Source: Bacillus australimaris
GTDB taxonomy: Bacteria > Bacillota > Bacilli > Bacillales > Bacillaceae
DNA length: 64,000 nt
Direction of reading: 5' to 3'
NCBI RefSeq assembly: GCF_001307105.1
Contig: NZ_LGYN01000012.1
Coordinates: forward strand, 248,001 to 312,000
The notes under the pieces are model-generated. The model made no database searches, was not told where the DNA came from, and saw only the letters and a list, made by a program, of their open reading frames with translations. Position 1 is the first letter of the stretch. Each line of letters opens with the position of its first letter. Of this stretch, positions 16,409 through 25,485 are shown piece by piece. The position numbers and the translations under genes are program-made.

Positions 16409-16999
16409 GTAAACGCTCCAATTTCAGTTATTTAGAACTAGTCTAATATCACTATATATGAGGACGTCACAAATGGGAAGGTGTGATTTTGATTTGGTTG
16501 GAGGTTTTTGGTCTATTTTTAGATGATTACTTGTAATGAAAATCCAATCTTTTTACTATTTTTGCTTAATTTTAAGGAAAGGCATGTTGTGGTGTAGCAA
16601 ATATCTATGTAAGTTTGGAATAAAAGATGAGGAGGTTCAAAAAGAATAAGTGATCTTTCAAATATTTATAAATATTCAATTCACGGAATTGATTTAATTA
16701 CTATAAACAGTTAACAAATAATCAAATATTTTTCGTTTTTGCCTCTTGTCTTCTTTTCAGCATTTACATGGAATCCATTGCAACCTAGTAAGGGCCTTGA
16801 CTAGAATTGTATTTTTAATTTTTTTCGCACAAGAAAATCTTCAAAAATTAACACATCTAAAGTCACTGTTTTTAGTTACTTTCCCCTTTCTTCTCACGTT
16901 GTAATTACATATTTATTCCTATTATACAAAAAAGCTTATAGACTTTGTCTACAAGCTTAGATAACCATAATAGATTTCAAACAGCATCAAGATTTCCTA
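16409..16999. other. Gene-free AT-rich stretch at the island boundary
   Basis: About 590 bp without a credible coding frame and clearly more AT-rich than the flanking genes. It contains a GAGGAGG motif near 16630 that is not followed by an open frame, and a terminator at 16928-16958. It may be decayed DNA at the edge of the ssrA island. I found no copy of the ssrA 3' end here. Confidence 0.5.
16928..16958 (-). terminator. Terminator after the VanZ-like gene
   Basis: AAGCTTGTAGAC and GTCTATAAGCTT with a 3-base loop, followed by six T residues on the minus strand, about 40 bp after the VanZ-like gene. Confidence 0.85.
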
Positions 17000-17575
17000 T
17001 CACTCAAAAAATAAATTTCTTATTGGATAAACAAATTTATATGAAAAATAACCAATAAAAAAACCGAGTGTATTTAAAATTAAATCATCTACATCAAAAC
17101 TTCTGTAAGTAAAACCGATTAAATTTGAGATGGTTAACTGACTCATCTCTATAATAAGTGATGAAAGAAAACCAATTATGAATACCCCTCTTATTTTCAA
17201 AGATAAATTATTAAAAACTAATTGAATAAATATTGCCAAAGGAAATAATAATAATAAATTACCTCCAATTTGAGTCAATATAGTGGTCAAAGAACTTTCA
17301 CTAATTATGTTTATAATGGATTTTAACGGTATAAAATTATTTTCTTCCTCAAAACCCTCAGAAATTCGATCATTAATCAAATTCACATCTATAGGAATAG
17401 GAAATAATGTAACATATAAAAGTCCACTAATATAAGCAAAAAAACCAAAAATAAATATACTTTTTTCAATTGGATAAAATTTTTGTTTCAATATAAATAT
17501 TTTGTAAATTCGAAACAAAATAAATATAATATACATCAATAAACCAATGAAAATAGCTAAACCATTGGTAATCAT
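17000..17575 (-). CDS. VanZ-like membrane protein
   Basis: Membrane protein of 191 residues with about five hydrophobic helices. The layout is that of the VanZ family: LYVTLFPIP after the second helix, a loop with NFIPLKSI, GNLLLLFPLAIF, SSLIIEMSQL and the C-terminal FDVDDLILNTLGFFIGY. VanZ proteins are membrane proteins of poorly defined role, one of which gives low-level teicoplanin resistance. The coding sequence is very AT-rich compared with the chromosome around it, which suggests horizontal origin. It lies 16 bp after a secreted-protein gene and shares its transcript. Confidence 0.85.
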   Translation of the reverse strand: MITNGLAIFIGLLMYIIFILFRIYKIFILKQKFYPIEKSIFIFGFFAYISGLLYVTLFPIPIDVNLINDRISEGFEEENNFIPLKSIINIISESSLTTILTQIGGNLLLLFPLAIFIQLVFNNLSLKIRGVFIIGFLSSLIIEMSQLTISNLIGFTYRSFDVDDLILNTLGFFIGYFSYKFVYPIRNLFFE

Positions 17576-17591
17576 TTAATCACCTTTCTTA

Positions 17592-17972
17592 CTAATTTGT
17601 AATTCTTCCATGCCCACCAGTATAAACACTACTTTGGGCTTTTTTAAAAATCATATAAAAATCTCCTGATGTCTTATTAGAATAAACATTTGTAGTGGTT
17701 CCTTCTTTTGTAAAACTTTTCACACCCACATATTTACTTGAAAACCATCCAGTCTTACGATACAATTCAATTTTAAAACTGCCTTTTTGTCCATAAGTAT
17801 CACTAGTCGTTGAAATTTTAATGTTCTTTCCTTTTAAACTCCAATTTCTAGACGTAAGTTGATGTTTAAACTCAAAAGTAAATTTCGATGGATCGTCTTT
17901 TGCTTGAACAGCTATAGGGGTCAATAAACTTAAACATAGGGCAACTGCCATTAAAACCTTTTTAATTTTCAC
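17592..17972 (-). CDS. Small secreted protein of unknown function
   Basis: A 126-residue protein with a classical signal peptide (MKIKKVLMAVALCLSLLTPI, cleavage probably after VQAKA-like AQA near 24). The mature domain of about 100 residues looks beta-rich (alternating KGKNIKISTTSDTYG, GSFKIELYRKTGWF) and has no cysteines. It starts at GTG 17972 behind GAAGGAG. It precedes the VanZ-like gene in the AT-rich island. The fold might suit a secreted antimicrobial or adhesin-like domain, with VanZ for self-protection, but I cannot assign a family. Confidence 0.75.
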   Translation of the reverse strand: MKIKKVLMAVALCLSLLTPIAVQAKDDPSKFTFEFKHQLTSRNWSLKGKNIKISTTSDTYGQKGSFKIELYRKTGWFSSKYVGVKSFTKEGTTTNVYSNKTSGDFYMIFKKAQSSVYTGGHGRITN

Positions 17973-18003
17973 TTCTTACCACTCCTTCAATATAATAACA
18001 TTA

Positions 18004-18040
18004 ATTATAGCGAAGATTTATGTTACATAACTTTAAAGTT
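18004..18040 (-). promoter_or_regulatory. Promoter -10 and palindrome upstream of the secreted protein
   Basis: A perfect TATAAT (plus strand 18004-18009) lies about 30 bp before the GTG start. The perfect palindrome AACTTTAAAGTT (18029-18040) lies in the -35 area and could be an operator. The -35 itself is poor. Confidence 0.45.
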
Positions 18041-18060
18041 AGTTTAATTTTAAGTTATTT

Positions 18061-18887
18061 GTGCTTTTTAATATTGATTTATTTGTAAAATTTCTCATAA
18101 CTAATTTAGAAATGTCCTCTTTAAGAGTCTACGAGCTAGAACTGTTCCTATATATAGAAATCTTAATTGAAACGATTACCAATAAATACGCTCGTGATTC
18201 CCAAAAAATCCATTCTACCTTATCAGCCGTATTCTCAGCGAAGTATCACGGTACTGAGAACAATCCGGTGAAAGTCGTTGGTAATTTTGAAGTGACTGTT
18301 AATAAAAGGTTGAATTACTGGGAGTTTGAAGAGTTTAAAACATTTATAAGTGTGGTAGAGGATCCATTGTATAAGCATTATATTCTACTCTTTATTTTAG
18401 TGGAACGAGAAAAGCAGAGTTACTTGCCTTAACATGGGCTGATGTCAATTTTGAAGAAAATTATATAGAAATTAATAAGACGGAGTATAATAGAGAAATT
18501 ACCCTCCAAAAACAGCCGCATCTATTAGAATTATTTTGATGCCAAATCAAAAAGGGATCTATTAAAGGGCACAAAAAATGACGCTGAAAAAATAGCGCCA
18601 GTTAAAAATAGTTATAGAGTTTTTGGAACGTTTTACGATAGTATCGCTACAAGCACTATTGACAGACGTTATGCAAAATATTTGAAAGAAGCAAATTTAA
18701 AAAAATTGTCATTCATGAATTTCGCCATTCTCACGCATCATATTTAATCAATAAGAACTGCAATCCTTTGGTGCTGGCAAATCGTTTAGGTCGCTCAGAT
18801 GTTGATGAAACACTGAACACTAATAGTCACCTTTATCCTTCTAAACAAAAAGAAGTAGTTGCTTTCATGGAGGAAGAAGTTTTCTAA
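18061..18887 (+). pseudogene. Degenerate tyrosine integrase next to ssrA
   Basis: Remnant of a phage/ICE integrase, readable only in pieces. The core-binding domain (NPVKVVGNF, then NKRLNYWEFEEFKTFISVVE) runs to 18432. After a frameshift, SGTRKAELLALTWADVNFEE runs to an in-frame stop near 18538. Later pieces include YRVFGTFYDSIATSTIDRRY and, after another shift, IHEFRHSHASYLINKN. The final segment reads TLNTNSHLYPSKQKEV, whereas intact relatives have TYSHLYPS, so the catalytic tyrosine is replaced by asparagine. It is therefore inactive on several counts. Its position 76 bp from the ssrA 3' end fits the usual integration site of such elements. Confidence 0.85.
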
Positions 18888-18915
18888 AATGATGCCAAAA
18901 TGTTGCCAGCCCCAC

Positions 18916-18939
18916 ATCAAGGGCTTTCAAACCCTTGAT
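18916..18939. repeat. Inverted repeat between integrase remnant and ssrA
   Basis: ATCAAGGG and CCCTTGAT are separated by 8 bases. It could be the transcription end of the integrase or part of the old attachment region. No T tract follows, so it is not scored as a terminator. Confidence 0.4.
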
Positions 18940-18963
18940 ACGACTGCATTCTAAAAGTTTTGA

Positions 18964-19324
18964 TGGAGACGGTGGGAGTCGAACCCACGTCCAGAGACAT
19001 CGATTACTTAAGCGTCTACGAGCGTAGTCAACATATTTACGTGTTCACTCATCCTCATGCCTGCTGACGGGCGCTTGGAGAGCTAGTCTGATGGATCTCT
19101 TCTTACGTCCTCAGACGGAAACGTAAGCGTAGCCTACTTCATTGGGCTCCTCACAGACACATAGGCGATGTCAGGAAGAGCTCGCTGCGCTTATTAGGCA
19201 GCTAGTGCTAAGTTTTGGTTAAAACTTTTAGTTTTGCCAGTTACATTTAAGTGCGTGTTAACGAGATCGCCTCTCGGCTCGCAGCCTAAGCTCGAACCAT
19301 CCCTGTCGAATCCGTAACGTCCCC
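18964..19324 (-). ncRNA. ssrA: Transfer-messenger RNA (tmRNA)
   Basis: About 361 nt. The 5' GGGGACG pairs with the 3' CGTCTCC to form the tRNA-like acceptor stem, and the T arm reads GGTTCGACTCCCACC. CCA is not encoded. The tag frame (19238 down to 19194) reads GKTKSFNQNLALAA and ends in tandem TAA stops, so the full tag is AGKTKSFNQNLALAA. The B. subtilis tag is AGKTNSFNQNVALAA, so Asn to Lys and Val to Leu differ, while the C-terminal LAA degradation signal is kept. It rescues stalled ribosomes together with SmpB, encoded just upstream. The 3' end borders an integrase remnant. Confidence 0.97.
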
Positions 19325-19381
19325 TTGTAAAAGGGATATACGGGATGGAAACGTTCAGCTTAACTGCTTCCGTATATAACT

Positions 19382-19409
19382 ATTATAACAACCTTATCGC
19401 TCGAAACAA
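19382..19409 (-). promoter_or_regulatory. Putative ssrA promoter
   Basis: On the minus strand TATAAT is preceded by TTGTTT at 16 bp. It would start a precursor about 50 nt longer than mature tmRNA at the 5' end, consistent with RNase P trimming. Confidence 0.55.
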
Positions 19410-19500
19410 CTGGTGGTTTCTGTAAAAACAGCGACGATTGTTGACTGCATAACATATTGTAGCATAATGCTTCCGCTCTCAGCAAGCCATCTGCATCATG

Positions 19501-19971
19501 CTAGAATTGCTTTTGACGATCACGGAAGGCACGTTCGATTTCACGTTTTGCATCTTTTTTCTTCAGATCTTCACGTTTATCGTATTTCTTTTTACCTTTC
19601 CCAATTCCGATCAGCACTTTGGCAAAGCCATTTTTTAAATATAGTTTAAGAGGCACAAGTGAGTAGCCCTCTTCCTTTGTCGCACCAATCAATTTGCTGA
19701 TTTGTTTGCGGTGAAGCAGCAGCTTTCTCGTTCTCAGCGGATCATGGTTATAACGGTTCCCCTGTTCGTATGGGCTCACGTGCATGTTGTGAAGAAACAC
19801 TTCTCCTCGTTCGATTTTGGCAAATGAATCCTTTAAATTCACTTTTCCAGCACGAATCGATTTGATTTCAGTTCCTTGTAACACAAGGCCGGCTTCATAT
19901 GTTTCTTCTATAAAATAATCATGATTTGCTTTTTTGTTTTGGGAAACAACCTTTCCCTCTCCCTTTGGCAT
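19501..19971 (-). CDS. smpB: SsrA-binding protein
   Basis: Basic RNA-binding protein of 156 residues that delivers tmRNA to stalled ribosomes. It has the OB-fold core with [27 protein letters not shown] near the N-terminus and a basic C-terminal tail ([25 protein letters not shown]). The frame is open further upstream, but AAAGGAGGGTGTACGCC directly before ATG 19969-19971 fixes the start, and the length matches the B. subtilis protein. It lies between rnr and ssrA, the order conserved in Bacillus. Confidence 0.97.
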   Translation of the reverse strand: MPKGEGKVVSQNKKANHDYFIEETYEAGLVLQGTEIKSIRAGKVNLKDSFAKIERGEVFLHNMHVSPYEQGNRYNHDPLRTRKLLLHRKQISKLIGATKEEGYSLVPLKLYLKNGFAKVLIGIGKGKKKYDKREDLKKKDAKREIERAFRDRQKQF

Positions 19972-20067
19972 TGGCGTACACCCTCCTTTTGACACAAACA
20001 CGGTCCAAATCGTACGGATTATTTTATCAAACAATCCAGCTTTCGACAATGATGATGCCATGTGGTC

Positions 20068-20104
20068 AAAAAGCAAATAGAGCGTGAGGCCCTATTTGCT
20101 TTTT
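20068..20104 (-). terminator. Terminator after rnr
   Basis: AAAAAGCAAATAG and CTATTTGCTTTTT arms with a T tract on the minus strand, between rnr and smpB. It suggests that smpB also has its own promoter. Confidence 0.85.
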
Positions 20105-20110
20105 GTCACA

Positions 20111-22453
20111 TTACTTTTTCTTTTTACGCTTTTGTTTCGGTGCGTTTTCAAACACGCGCTTTTTCTTTTTCTTCTTCTTACGGCTTGTGAACCAGTCACT
20201 TCCGCCTTTATCCTCTTTGGCTTTATCTCCAGAGGCCTTTTGACCTCCACGCCCTTTTTTCGCTGGTGGATCTGTTCGTTTTTTGAACTTGAAATCTTTT
20301 GGCGATTTACGGCGGGTGCCTTTCATGCCAACGATTTCAAAATCAATTGAGTGCTCATCTTTATTGACATTCACCACTTTGACTGTGATTTCATCACCGA
20401 TACGGTAGACATTCCCTGTACGTTCACCGATCATGGCAAAGTGCTGTTCATCAAAACGATAATAGTCGTCTGTCATGTAGCTGACATGGACAAGACCTTC
20501 TATTGTATTCGGCAGTTCAACGAATAGTCCGAAGTTCGTCACGGAACTAATCATACCATCAAACTCTTCACCGATTTTATCAAGCATAAACTCTGCCTTC
20601 TTCAGGTCATCTGTTTCACGTTCTGCATCGACTGAGCGGCGCTCCATCGTAGACGCATGATCTGCGATTTCAGGGAGCAGCTGGCCCCACTTTTCCAGGG
20701 TCGCTTCGTTTGTCTTTTTCTGAATTAAATACGTGCGAATCAATCTATGCACGATTAAATCAGGATAACGGCGGATCGGTGATGTGAAATGCGTATAGAA
20801 TTCCGTTGATAATCCAAAATGACCAATGCTTTCTGGATCATACTTCGCCTGTTTCATAGAGCGGAGCATCACAGTTTGAATGACGACTTCTTCTGGTTGA
20901 TCCCTGACAGCATCGAGGACACTTTGAAGTGCGCGCGGGTGAATATTTGTTGATGTTCCTTTCACAATGTAACCAAACGTCGTGACGAACTCTAAAAAGC
21001 GCTGAAGCTTCTCTGGATTTGGTTCTTCGTGAATTCGGTAAATGAACGGAACATTCATCCAGTGGAAATGCTCTGCAACCGTTTCGTTTGCAACAAGCAT
21101 GAATTCTTCAATTAATTTCTCTGCAACGGAACGCTCACGAATGACAACGTCTTTCGCTGCTCCCTCATCATCTACAAGCACTTTTGCTTCCTTGAAGTCA
21201 AAGTCTACAGCCCCGCGCTCCATCCGTTTTTCACGAAGAATCTCTGCAAGTTTCTCCATCTCTTGGAACATTGGCACAAGCGGCTCATATTTATCTATAA
21301 GCTCTTCGTCTTGGTCGACTAGAATCTTATTGACGTCAGAATAGGTCATTCTTTCCGTCGTTTTGATCACACTTTGGAAAATCTCGTGTTTGACGACCTT
21401 CCCATTTGGATCAATGACCATTTCACAAGACAGCGTGAGACGATCGACCTTTGGATTCAATGAGCAAATCCCGTTTGACAGGCGGTGCGGAATCATTGGA
21501 ATGACTCGGTCAACGAGATACACACTTGTTCCACGTTCATAAGCTTCTTGATCAATCGGGGAATTCTCTCTCACATAATGAGAGACGTCCGCAATGTGCA
21601 CACCAAGCTTATATTTGCCATCTTCCAGCTTTTGCACCGTAACAGCATCATCTAAGTCCTTCGCATCTGCACCGTCAATCGTAACGATCGTTTCGCCGCG
21701 CAGGTCACGTCTGCCTTCGAGGTCTTTTTCATCAATCGTTTCAGGTGTGTCTGCTGCCTGCTGGAGTGCTTCTTCCGGGAACTCACCTGGCAGGCCGTGC
21801 TTATGAATGATGGATAAAATATCAATGCCAGGATCATTTTTATGGCCGAGGATTTCAGTCACTTCACCCTCTGCACTCATTCTTCCTTCTGGATAGCTTG
21901 TCAGCGTGACAACGACTTTATGACCTTCGACCGCTCCGTTTTTAGCGGATTTCGGAATGAAGATATCGTTTGTGATTTTTTTATCATCCGGTATGACAAA
22001 GCCAAAGCTTTTCGTTTCTGTATACGTACCGACAACCGTCTGAGTGTTACGCTCCAGGATACGGATGACTGTTCCTTCTTTTTTGGTGCCATTTGATTTA
22101 TGGCTGACACGAACCATGACGGTATCGCCATTCATCGCTGTGCCCAGCTCATTTGGCGGAATGAAAATATCATCCTGTCCAAACTCTTCAGGTGTCACAA
22201 ATGCAAATCCTTTTGCATGAGCAGACAGCTTTCCTTTTACCAAGTTCATTTTTTCCGGCACACCATAGCGGTCGCTTCGCGTGCGAACGATAAGTCCTTG
22301 ATCTTCCAATGTCACGAGTGCTTTGATGAGTTCTTTATAATCATCTGAATTCGTGATTTCCATCATGACTTCAAGCTCTTGTACCGTTAATGGTTTATAT
22401 GCTTCTTCTTTCATAAAAGCGAGTAATTCATCCATAAATTCTTCTTTTTGCAC
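20111..22453 (-). CDS. rnr: Ribonuclease R
   Basis: Processive 3'-5' exoribonuclease (RNase II superfamily, 780 residues) degrading structured RNA and cooperating with tmRNA-SmpB in nonstop mRNA decay. Domain order: an N-terminal winged helix (1-70), two cold-shock domains (about 75-230), the RNB catalytic domain with [13 protein letters not shown] (metal-binding Asp cluster), an S1 domain ([16 protein letters not shown] near 640) and a Lys-rich tail. It starts at GTG 22453 with AGGGGG seven bases before. It is part of the secG-est-rnr-smpB cluster. Confidence 0.97.
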   Translation of the reverse strand: MQKEEFMDELLAFMKEEAYKPLTVQELEVMMEITNSDDYKELIKALVTLEDQGLIVRTRSDRYGVPEKMNLVKGKLSAHAKGFAFVTPEEFGQDDIFIPPNELGTAMNGDTVMVRVSHKSNGTKKEGTVIRILERNTQTVVGTYTETKSFGFVIPDDKKITNDIFIPKSAKNGAVEGHKVVVTLTSYPEGRMSAEGEVTEILGHKNDPGIDILSIIHKHGLPGEFPEEALQQAADTPETIDEKDLEGRRDLRGETIVTIDGADAKDLDDAVTVQKLEDGKYKLGVHIADVSHYVRENSPIDQEAYERGTSVYLVDRVIPMIPHRLSNGICSLNPKVDRLTLSCEMVIDPNGKVVKHEIFQSVIKTTERMTYSDVNKILVDQDEELIDKYEPLVPMFQEMEKLAEILREKRMERGAVDFDFKEAKVLVDDEGAAKDVVIRERSVAEKLIEEFMLVANETVAEHFHWMNVPFIYRIHEEPNPEKLQRFLEFVTTFGYIVKGTSTNIHPRALQSVLDAVRDQPEEVVIQTVMLRSMKQAKYDPESIGHFGLSTEFYTHFTSPIRRYPDLIVHRLIRTYLIQKKTNEATLEKWGQLLPEIADHASTMERRSVDAERETDDLKKAEFMLDKIGEEFDGMISSVTNFGLFVELPNTIEGLVHVSYMTDDYYRFDEQHFAMIGERTGNVYRIGDEITVKVVNVNKDEHSIDFEIVGMKGTRRKSPKDFKFKKRTDPPAKKGRGGQKASGDKAKEDKGGSDWFTSRKKKKKKKRVFENAPKQKRKKKK

Positions 22454-22472
22454 ACTCTAACCCCCTATATAT

Positions 22473-23219
22473 TTAAATTGACCAATCAAGTGATTCTAAG
22501 AATGCATGCACATCCTGATGAACCTTTTCCCGCTCTTTATCAAGCGTGATCACATGGCCCGATTCTTCATACCATTTCAAATGCTTTTCATCTGTCTCTA
22601 CTTCGTTATAAATAATGTTTGCACTGTCTGTATTAATCATATGATCATGACGTGCCTGCACAACAAAAGTAGGTGAATAAATCATGTCGACATTGTTTCT
22701 GACATCTGCAATAAGCTCTTGTAAGCCTTTGAGTGTATCCATTGGTGTTTTCTTGAACTCTTCCATTTCTTGTTCAATTTGGTCCTCTGACTTACCCTCG
22801 AATTTCTTATAGTTTCGGGCATATTCTAGTACACCCTGGTACATGACTTCTTCACTTTTTATGTACATAGGTGCACACATAGGTACAATTCCCTTTACAG
22901 GTACAGTGTAACCTAATTTCAATGAAAAAACTCCTCCGAGGGATAGTCCGCAAACCGCAATCTCCTCGTAGCCCTCATCTTTTAAAAACTGATAGCCTTC
23001 TTCTACGTTTTTCCACCAATCGGACGGGCCTGTATGAACAAGCTCCTCTGGCGGCACACCGTGCCCTTTATATTGAGGTGCGTGGCATGTATATCCTCTT
23101 TCGTTCAAATAACGGCCAAGCATTCGAACATCGGCTGTATTCCCAGTAAAACCGTGAAGAAGAAGCACCGCCTTTTCTCCACCTTTAAACGTAAATGGTT
23201 TTGGTGTAACAACTTTCAT
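22473..23219 (-). CDS. est: Carboxylesterase (Est30/YvaK type)
   Basis: Cytosolic alpha/beta hydrolase that cleaves short- and medium-chain esters. At 248 residues, the length equals B. subtilis YvaK and Geobacillus Est30. The nucleophile elbow GLSLGG gives Ser93, and the other triad members are Asp192 (ARHDHMI) and His222 (ESGHVITLD). The oxyanion-hole motif is LLHGFTG. The start is ATG 23219 after AAGGAAAGGAAG; the frame continues upstream to 23282 without a second ribosome site. It lies 19 bp upstream of rnr in a conserved cluster. Confidence 0.94.
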   Translation of the reverse strand: MKVVTPKPFTFKGGEKAVLLLHGFTGNTADVRMLGRYLNERGYTCHAPQYKGHGVPPEELVHTGPSDWWKNVEEGYQFLKDEGYEEIAVCGLSLGGVFSLKLGYTVPVKGIVPMCAPMYIKSEEVMYQGVLEYARNYKKFEGKSEDQIEQEMEEFKKTPMDTLKGLQELIADVRNNVDMIYSPTFVVQARHDHMINTDSANIIYNEVETDEKHLKWYEESGHVITLDKEREKVHQDVHAFLESLDWSI

Positions 23220-23298
23220 GATGTGACTTCCTTTCCTTATGATATGGTGTATATTTTCCACTTGTATGTATGAAACAAACACAAAAGAGTGCTGATAA

Positions 23299-23329
23299 TA
23301 AAAAAAGGTCTGAAAAAAGATCAGACCTT
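23299..23329 (-). terminator. Terminator after secG
   Basis: AAGGTCTGA and TCAGACCTT arms with a short A/T loop and a seven-T tract on the minus strand, 15 bp after secG. Confidence 0.88.
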
Positions 23330-23343
23330 CTGTTACTCGCGCT

Positions 23344-23577
23344 TTACACGCCTAAATATGCCAATGCTAGTGTTAAGATGAAGAAAAGCACTGACAAAAT
23401 AACCGTTAATCGGTGAAGAATCAAGTCAAGGCCTCTCGCTTTTTGCTTACCGAAAAGCTGCTCGGCTCCACCTGAAATAGCGCCTGACAGTCCAGCACTT
23501 TTACTTGATTGTAGTAATACAACGATGATAAGTGCGATACTGACAATTACGAGTAATGTGATAACAAATGCGTGCAT
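23344..23577 (-). CDS. secG: Protein translocase subunit SecG
   Basis: Small auxiliary subunit of the SecYEG channel, 77 residues with two membrane helices (about 4-23 and 55-74). The loop between them is Gly- and Ser-rich: [21 protein letters not shown], the family hallmark. The start is ATG 23577 with TGGAGGTG five bases before; the upstream extension to 23607 is not needed. It heads the est-rnr-smpB cluster. Confidence 0.96.
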   Translation of the reverse strand: MHAFVITLLVIVSIALIIVVLLQSSKSAGLSGAISGGAEQLFGKQKARGLDLILHRLTVILSVLFFILTLALAYLGV

Positions 23578-23763
23578 GAAAACACCTCCAGACAAACTGG
23601 TACACATAGCTTTATTTTACATGAAAACAAGGTGCATGTCACGAAACATCAAAATAAAGATTTCCTATATATTGTCGACTTGATTTGTTATTTTGATTCA
23701 ATTTCGTTCCAAAGAGCCGTATGCAGCATTTTTTATATGCAATTTTCAGTTAAAAATACGTTT

Positions 23764-24060
23764 TTAATGAGTTGCTTCTTCCTTCAATAGCTGTTTTAAT
23801 TCAACTAACAAACGTTCAGCTCCTTCAGGGCTCAGCATCACTTTCCCATTTCCATAGCTTTTGTTGTACTTTGTCACTTGGCCCGTTAACAGGCAGCTCT
23901 TATCTGCATCATATTTTTTGAGCATAATGGTTTGATCTTCAATGAAAATTTCTAACAGTTGCTCTTCTTTAATATTGAGTACCTTGCGCATTTCTGAGGG
24001 CAAAACAATTCTGCCTAGAGAATCAATATGTCTGACCATCCCAGTCCTTTTCAATGACAT
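23764..24060 (-). CDS. AbrB-family transition-state regulator paralogue
   Basis: DNA-binding protein of 98 residues. The N-terminal swapped-hairpin AbrB domain reads GMVRHIDSLGRIVLPSEMRKVLNI, close to AbrB/Abh (GIVRKVDELGRVVIPIELRR). The C-terminal half keeps the LTGQV motif and GKVMLSPEGAERLL of full-length AbrB/Abh, so it is a full paralogue and not an antitoxin. It starts at ATG 24060 after GGAGGAAAT. In B. subtilis I do not recall an AbrB paralogue at this place. Targets are unknown; the neighbours are other small regulators. Confidence 0.85.
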   Translation of the reverse strand: MSLKRTGMVRHIDSLGRIVLPSEMRKVLNIKEEQLLEIFIEDQTIMLKKYDADKSCLLTGQVTKYNKSYGNGKVMLSPEGAERLLVELKQLLKEEATH

Positions 24061-24080
24061 TTCCTCCTTGATGATTTCAT

Positions 24081-24314
24081 TTATTGACTTTTGTCAATAT
24101 TTTCATAGTAAAATAGCTCTTCAAATTTCTTATCAAAGTAATGAATCATTTTGCCAATGACAAGCTGTCCTGGTTTCCGATGACCATTTAATACCCTGCT
24201 GAGTGTAGCAGGAGAAATGCCAATTTCATCTGCGAGCTGATTTAAAGACATATCGTTCTCGATCATATACTGCATGACAAAAGCCCGCCTGATCTGAATC
24301 TTTTCGACCATCAT
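24081..24314 (-). CDS. yvzC: Small XRE-type helix-turn-helix protein, YvzC-like
   Basis: A 77-residue protein dominated by an XRE/lambda-repressor helix-turn-helix (residues 18-60, MSLNQLADEIGISPATLSRVLNG). There is no separate effector domain, and the last 15 residues are acidic and hydrophobic. It starts at one of two adjacent ATG codons after AGGAGGTTGTA. It precedes the AbrB paralogue by 20 bp, so the two are probably co-transcribed. Its position upstream of the rghR pair matches yvzC of B. subtilis. Confidence 0.75.
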   Translation of the reverse strand: MMVEKIQIRRAFVMQYMIENDMSLNQLADEIGISPATLSRVLNGHRKPGQLVIGKMIHYFDKKFEELFYYENIDKSQ

Positions 24315-24467
24315 TACAACCTCCTATGGAATCAATATGTACAACATGTAAGGCGTTCACATCAAACAGATTCATTTACTTAAGTCAACACTTTTACCCC
24401 TCCGCTATTCCCTTTGGTCAATGATCATACTAAAATAAGTCATATACTGAAAGTGAGGTTCGATGTC

Positions 24468-24872
24468 ATGAATCACTTTGGTGAACAATTACGCATTTTA
24501 AGAGAAAACCGAAAAATGTCGGTCAATCAACTTGCCATGTATTCAGGTGTAAGCGCTGCTGGTATTTCTCGTATTGAAAATGGAAAGCGCGGTGTGCCAA
24601 AACCTTTAACCATAAAAAAATTAGCACACGCCTTGAAGGTGCCTTATGAGGATTTAATGCTGCTTGCCGGTCATATTGAACAGGAACAAGTTCATGAAAT
24701 GAAACCGAAATATGAGTCCATGTTAAAAATCTATCAAACGGCGCTTCAAAAGGATGTAGAACATCTTCCCATTTTTGATGGGGACAAATGGGAAAGGCTC
24801 TCCGCACAAGACATCAGCCAGCTGAATGAATACTTTCTCACGCTCATTAACCAAAAAAAGGCGAACAAATAG
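24468..24872 (+). CDS. rghRA: XRE-family regulator, RghR-like (copy 1)
   Basis: A 134-residue regulator. An XRE helix-turn-helix covers residues 6-62 (MSVNQLAMYSGVSAAGISRIENGKRGVPKP) and a helical C-terminal half follows. The match to B. subtilis RghRA/RghRB (YvaN/YvaO), repressors of rap phosphatase genes, includes the RIENGKRG(V/I)PKP motif. The likely start is ATG 24468 after AAAGTGAGG; the frame extends to 24414 without a ribosome site. It is followed by a paralogue about 130 bp downstream. Which copy corresponds to RghRA or RghRB is not decided here. Confidence 0.8.
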   Translation: MNHFGEQLRILRENRKMSVNQLAMYSGVSAAGISRIENGKRGVPKPLTIKKLAHALKVPYEDLMLLAGHIEQEQVHEMKPKYESMLKIYQTALQKDVEHLPIFDGDKWERLSAQDISQLNEYFLTLINQKKANK

Positions 24873-24934
24873 CGGGGCATAAACCTAATGTACATCCACC
24901 ATTAACTAATGTCAATATTTTCATGGTGTACTTA

Positions 24935-24963
24935 TTGCCAATAGTCAACAAATCATGTAGAAT
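24935..24963 (+). promoter_or_regulatory. Promoter of the second RghR-like gene
   Basis: TTGCCA and TAGAAT are spaced by 17 bp, with TG directly before the -10. It lies about 40 bp before the gene, so the two paralogues are transcribed independently. Confidence 0.6.
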
Positions 24964-25002
24964 GGACATATCGAATCTATAACCATGTGAGGTTTTGCGT
25001 TG

Positions 25003-25404
25003 ATGAACTTTGGTGCATATTTAAGAGCATTACGTGAGGAAAAGAAGCTGTCAGTGAACCAATTAGCGATGTACTCAGAGGTCAGCGCTGCCGGTATTTC
25101 TCGTATTGAAAACGGGAAACGCGGCATTCCGAAACCTCCTACGATTAAGAAGCTAGCTGGTGCATTAAAGGTATCTTATGAAGAAATGATGCAGGCTGCG
25201 GGTTATATTGAGGAAGCCTCTTCTGTCCATCAGTTGAAGGATGAAGAAATGACTTTATCCAAAATAAAGGAAGCCGCAGCGCAATATGAACTGAGTGATC
25301 TCGAAATATTTGATGGAGACATATGGTCGACCCTTTCGAAAAAAGAAATAGAGGACCTTAACCGCTATTTGTTATTTATAATAAACAGCCGCTCGTCATC
25401 ATAA
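25003..25404 (+). CDS. rghRB: XRE-family regulator, RghR-like (copy 2)
   Basis: A 133-residue paralogue of the preceding regulator, with an almost identical helix-turn-helix (LSVNQLAMYSEVSAAGISRIENG) and a more divergent C-terminal half. This suggests a shared DNA site but different effectors or partners. GTGAGG lies ten bases before ATG 25003; TTG 25000 is the alternative start. In B. subtilis the pair lies at the same place and RghR represses rapG, rapH and rapD. Confidence 0.8.
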   Translation: MNFGAYLRALREEKKLSVNQLAMYSEVSAAGISRIENGKRGIPKPPTIKKLAGALKVSYEEMMQAAGYIEEASSVHQLKDEEMTLSKIKEAAAQYELSDLEIFDGDIWSTLSKKEIEDLNRYLLFIINSRSSS

Positions 25405-25485
25405 AATGTTTTGATCGTTACAAGCTTTTTTCGCCGATTTATGACAGATTTACGGTATAATGGGATCAGATTGGAGTGAAGAAAG

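Noticed and set aside
16409-16999. Distal attachment site (repeat of the ssrA 3' end)
   Set aside because: I read both strands of this stretch for TGGAGACGGTGGGAG-like sequence and found none, so the island boundary remains undefined.
17592-17972. Secreted island protein as a lactococcin 972-type bacteriocin
   Set aside because: Size and secretion fit, but I could not find the family motifs and the neighbour is VanZ-like instead of the usual ABC/immunity pair.
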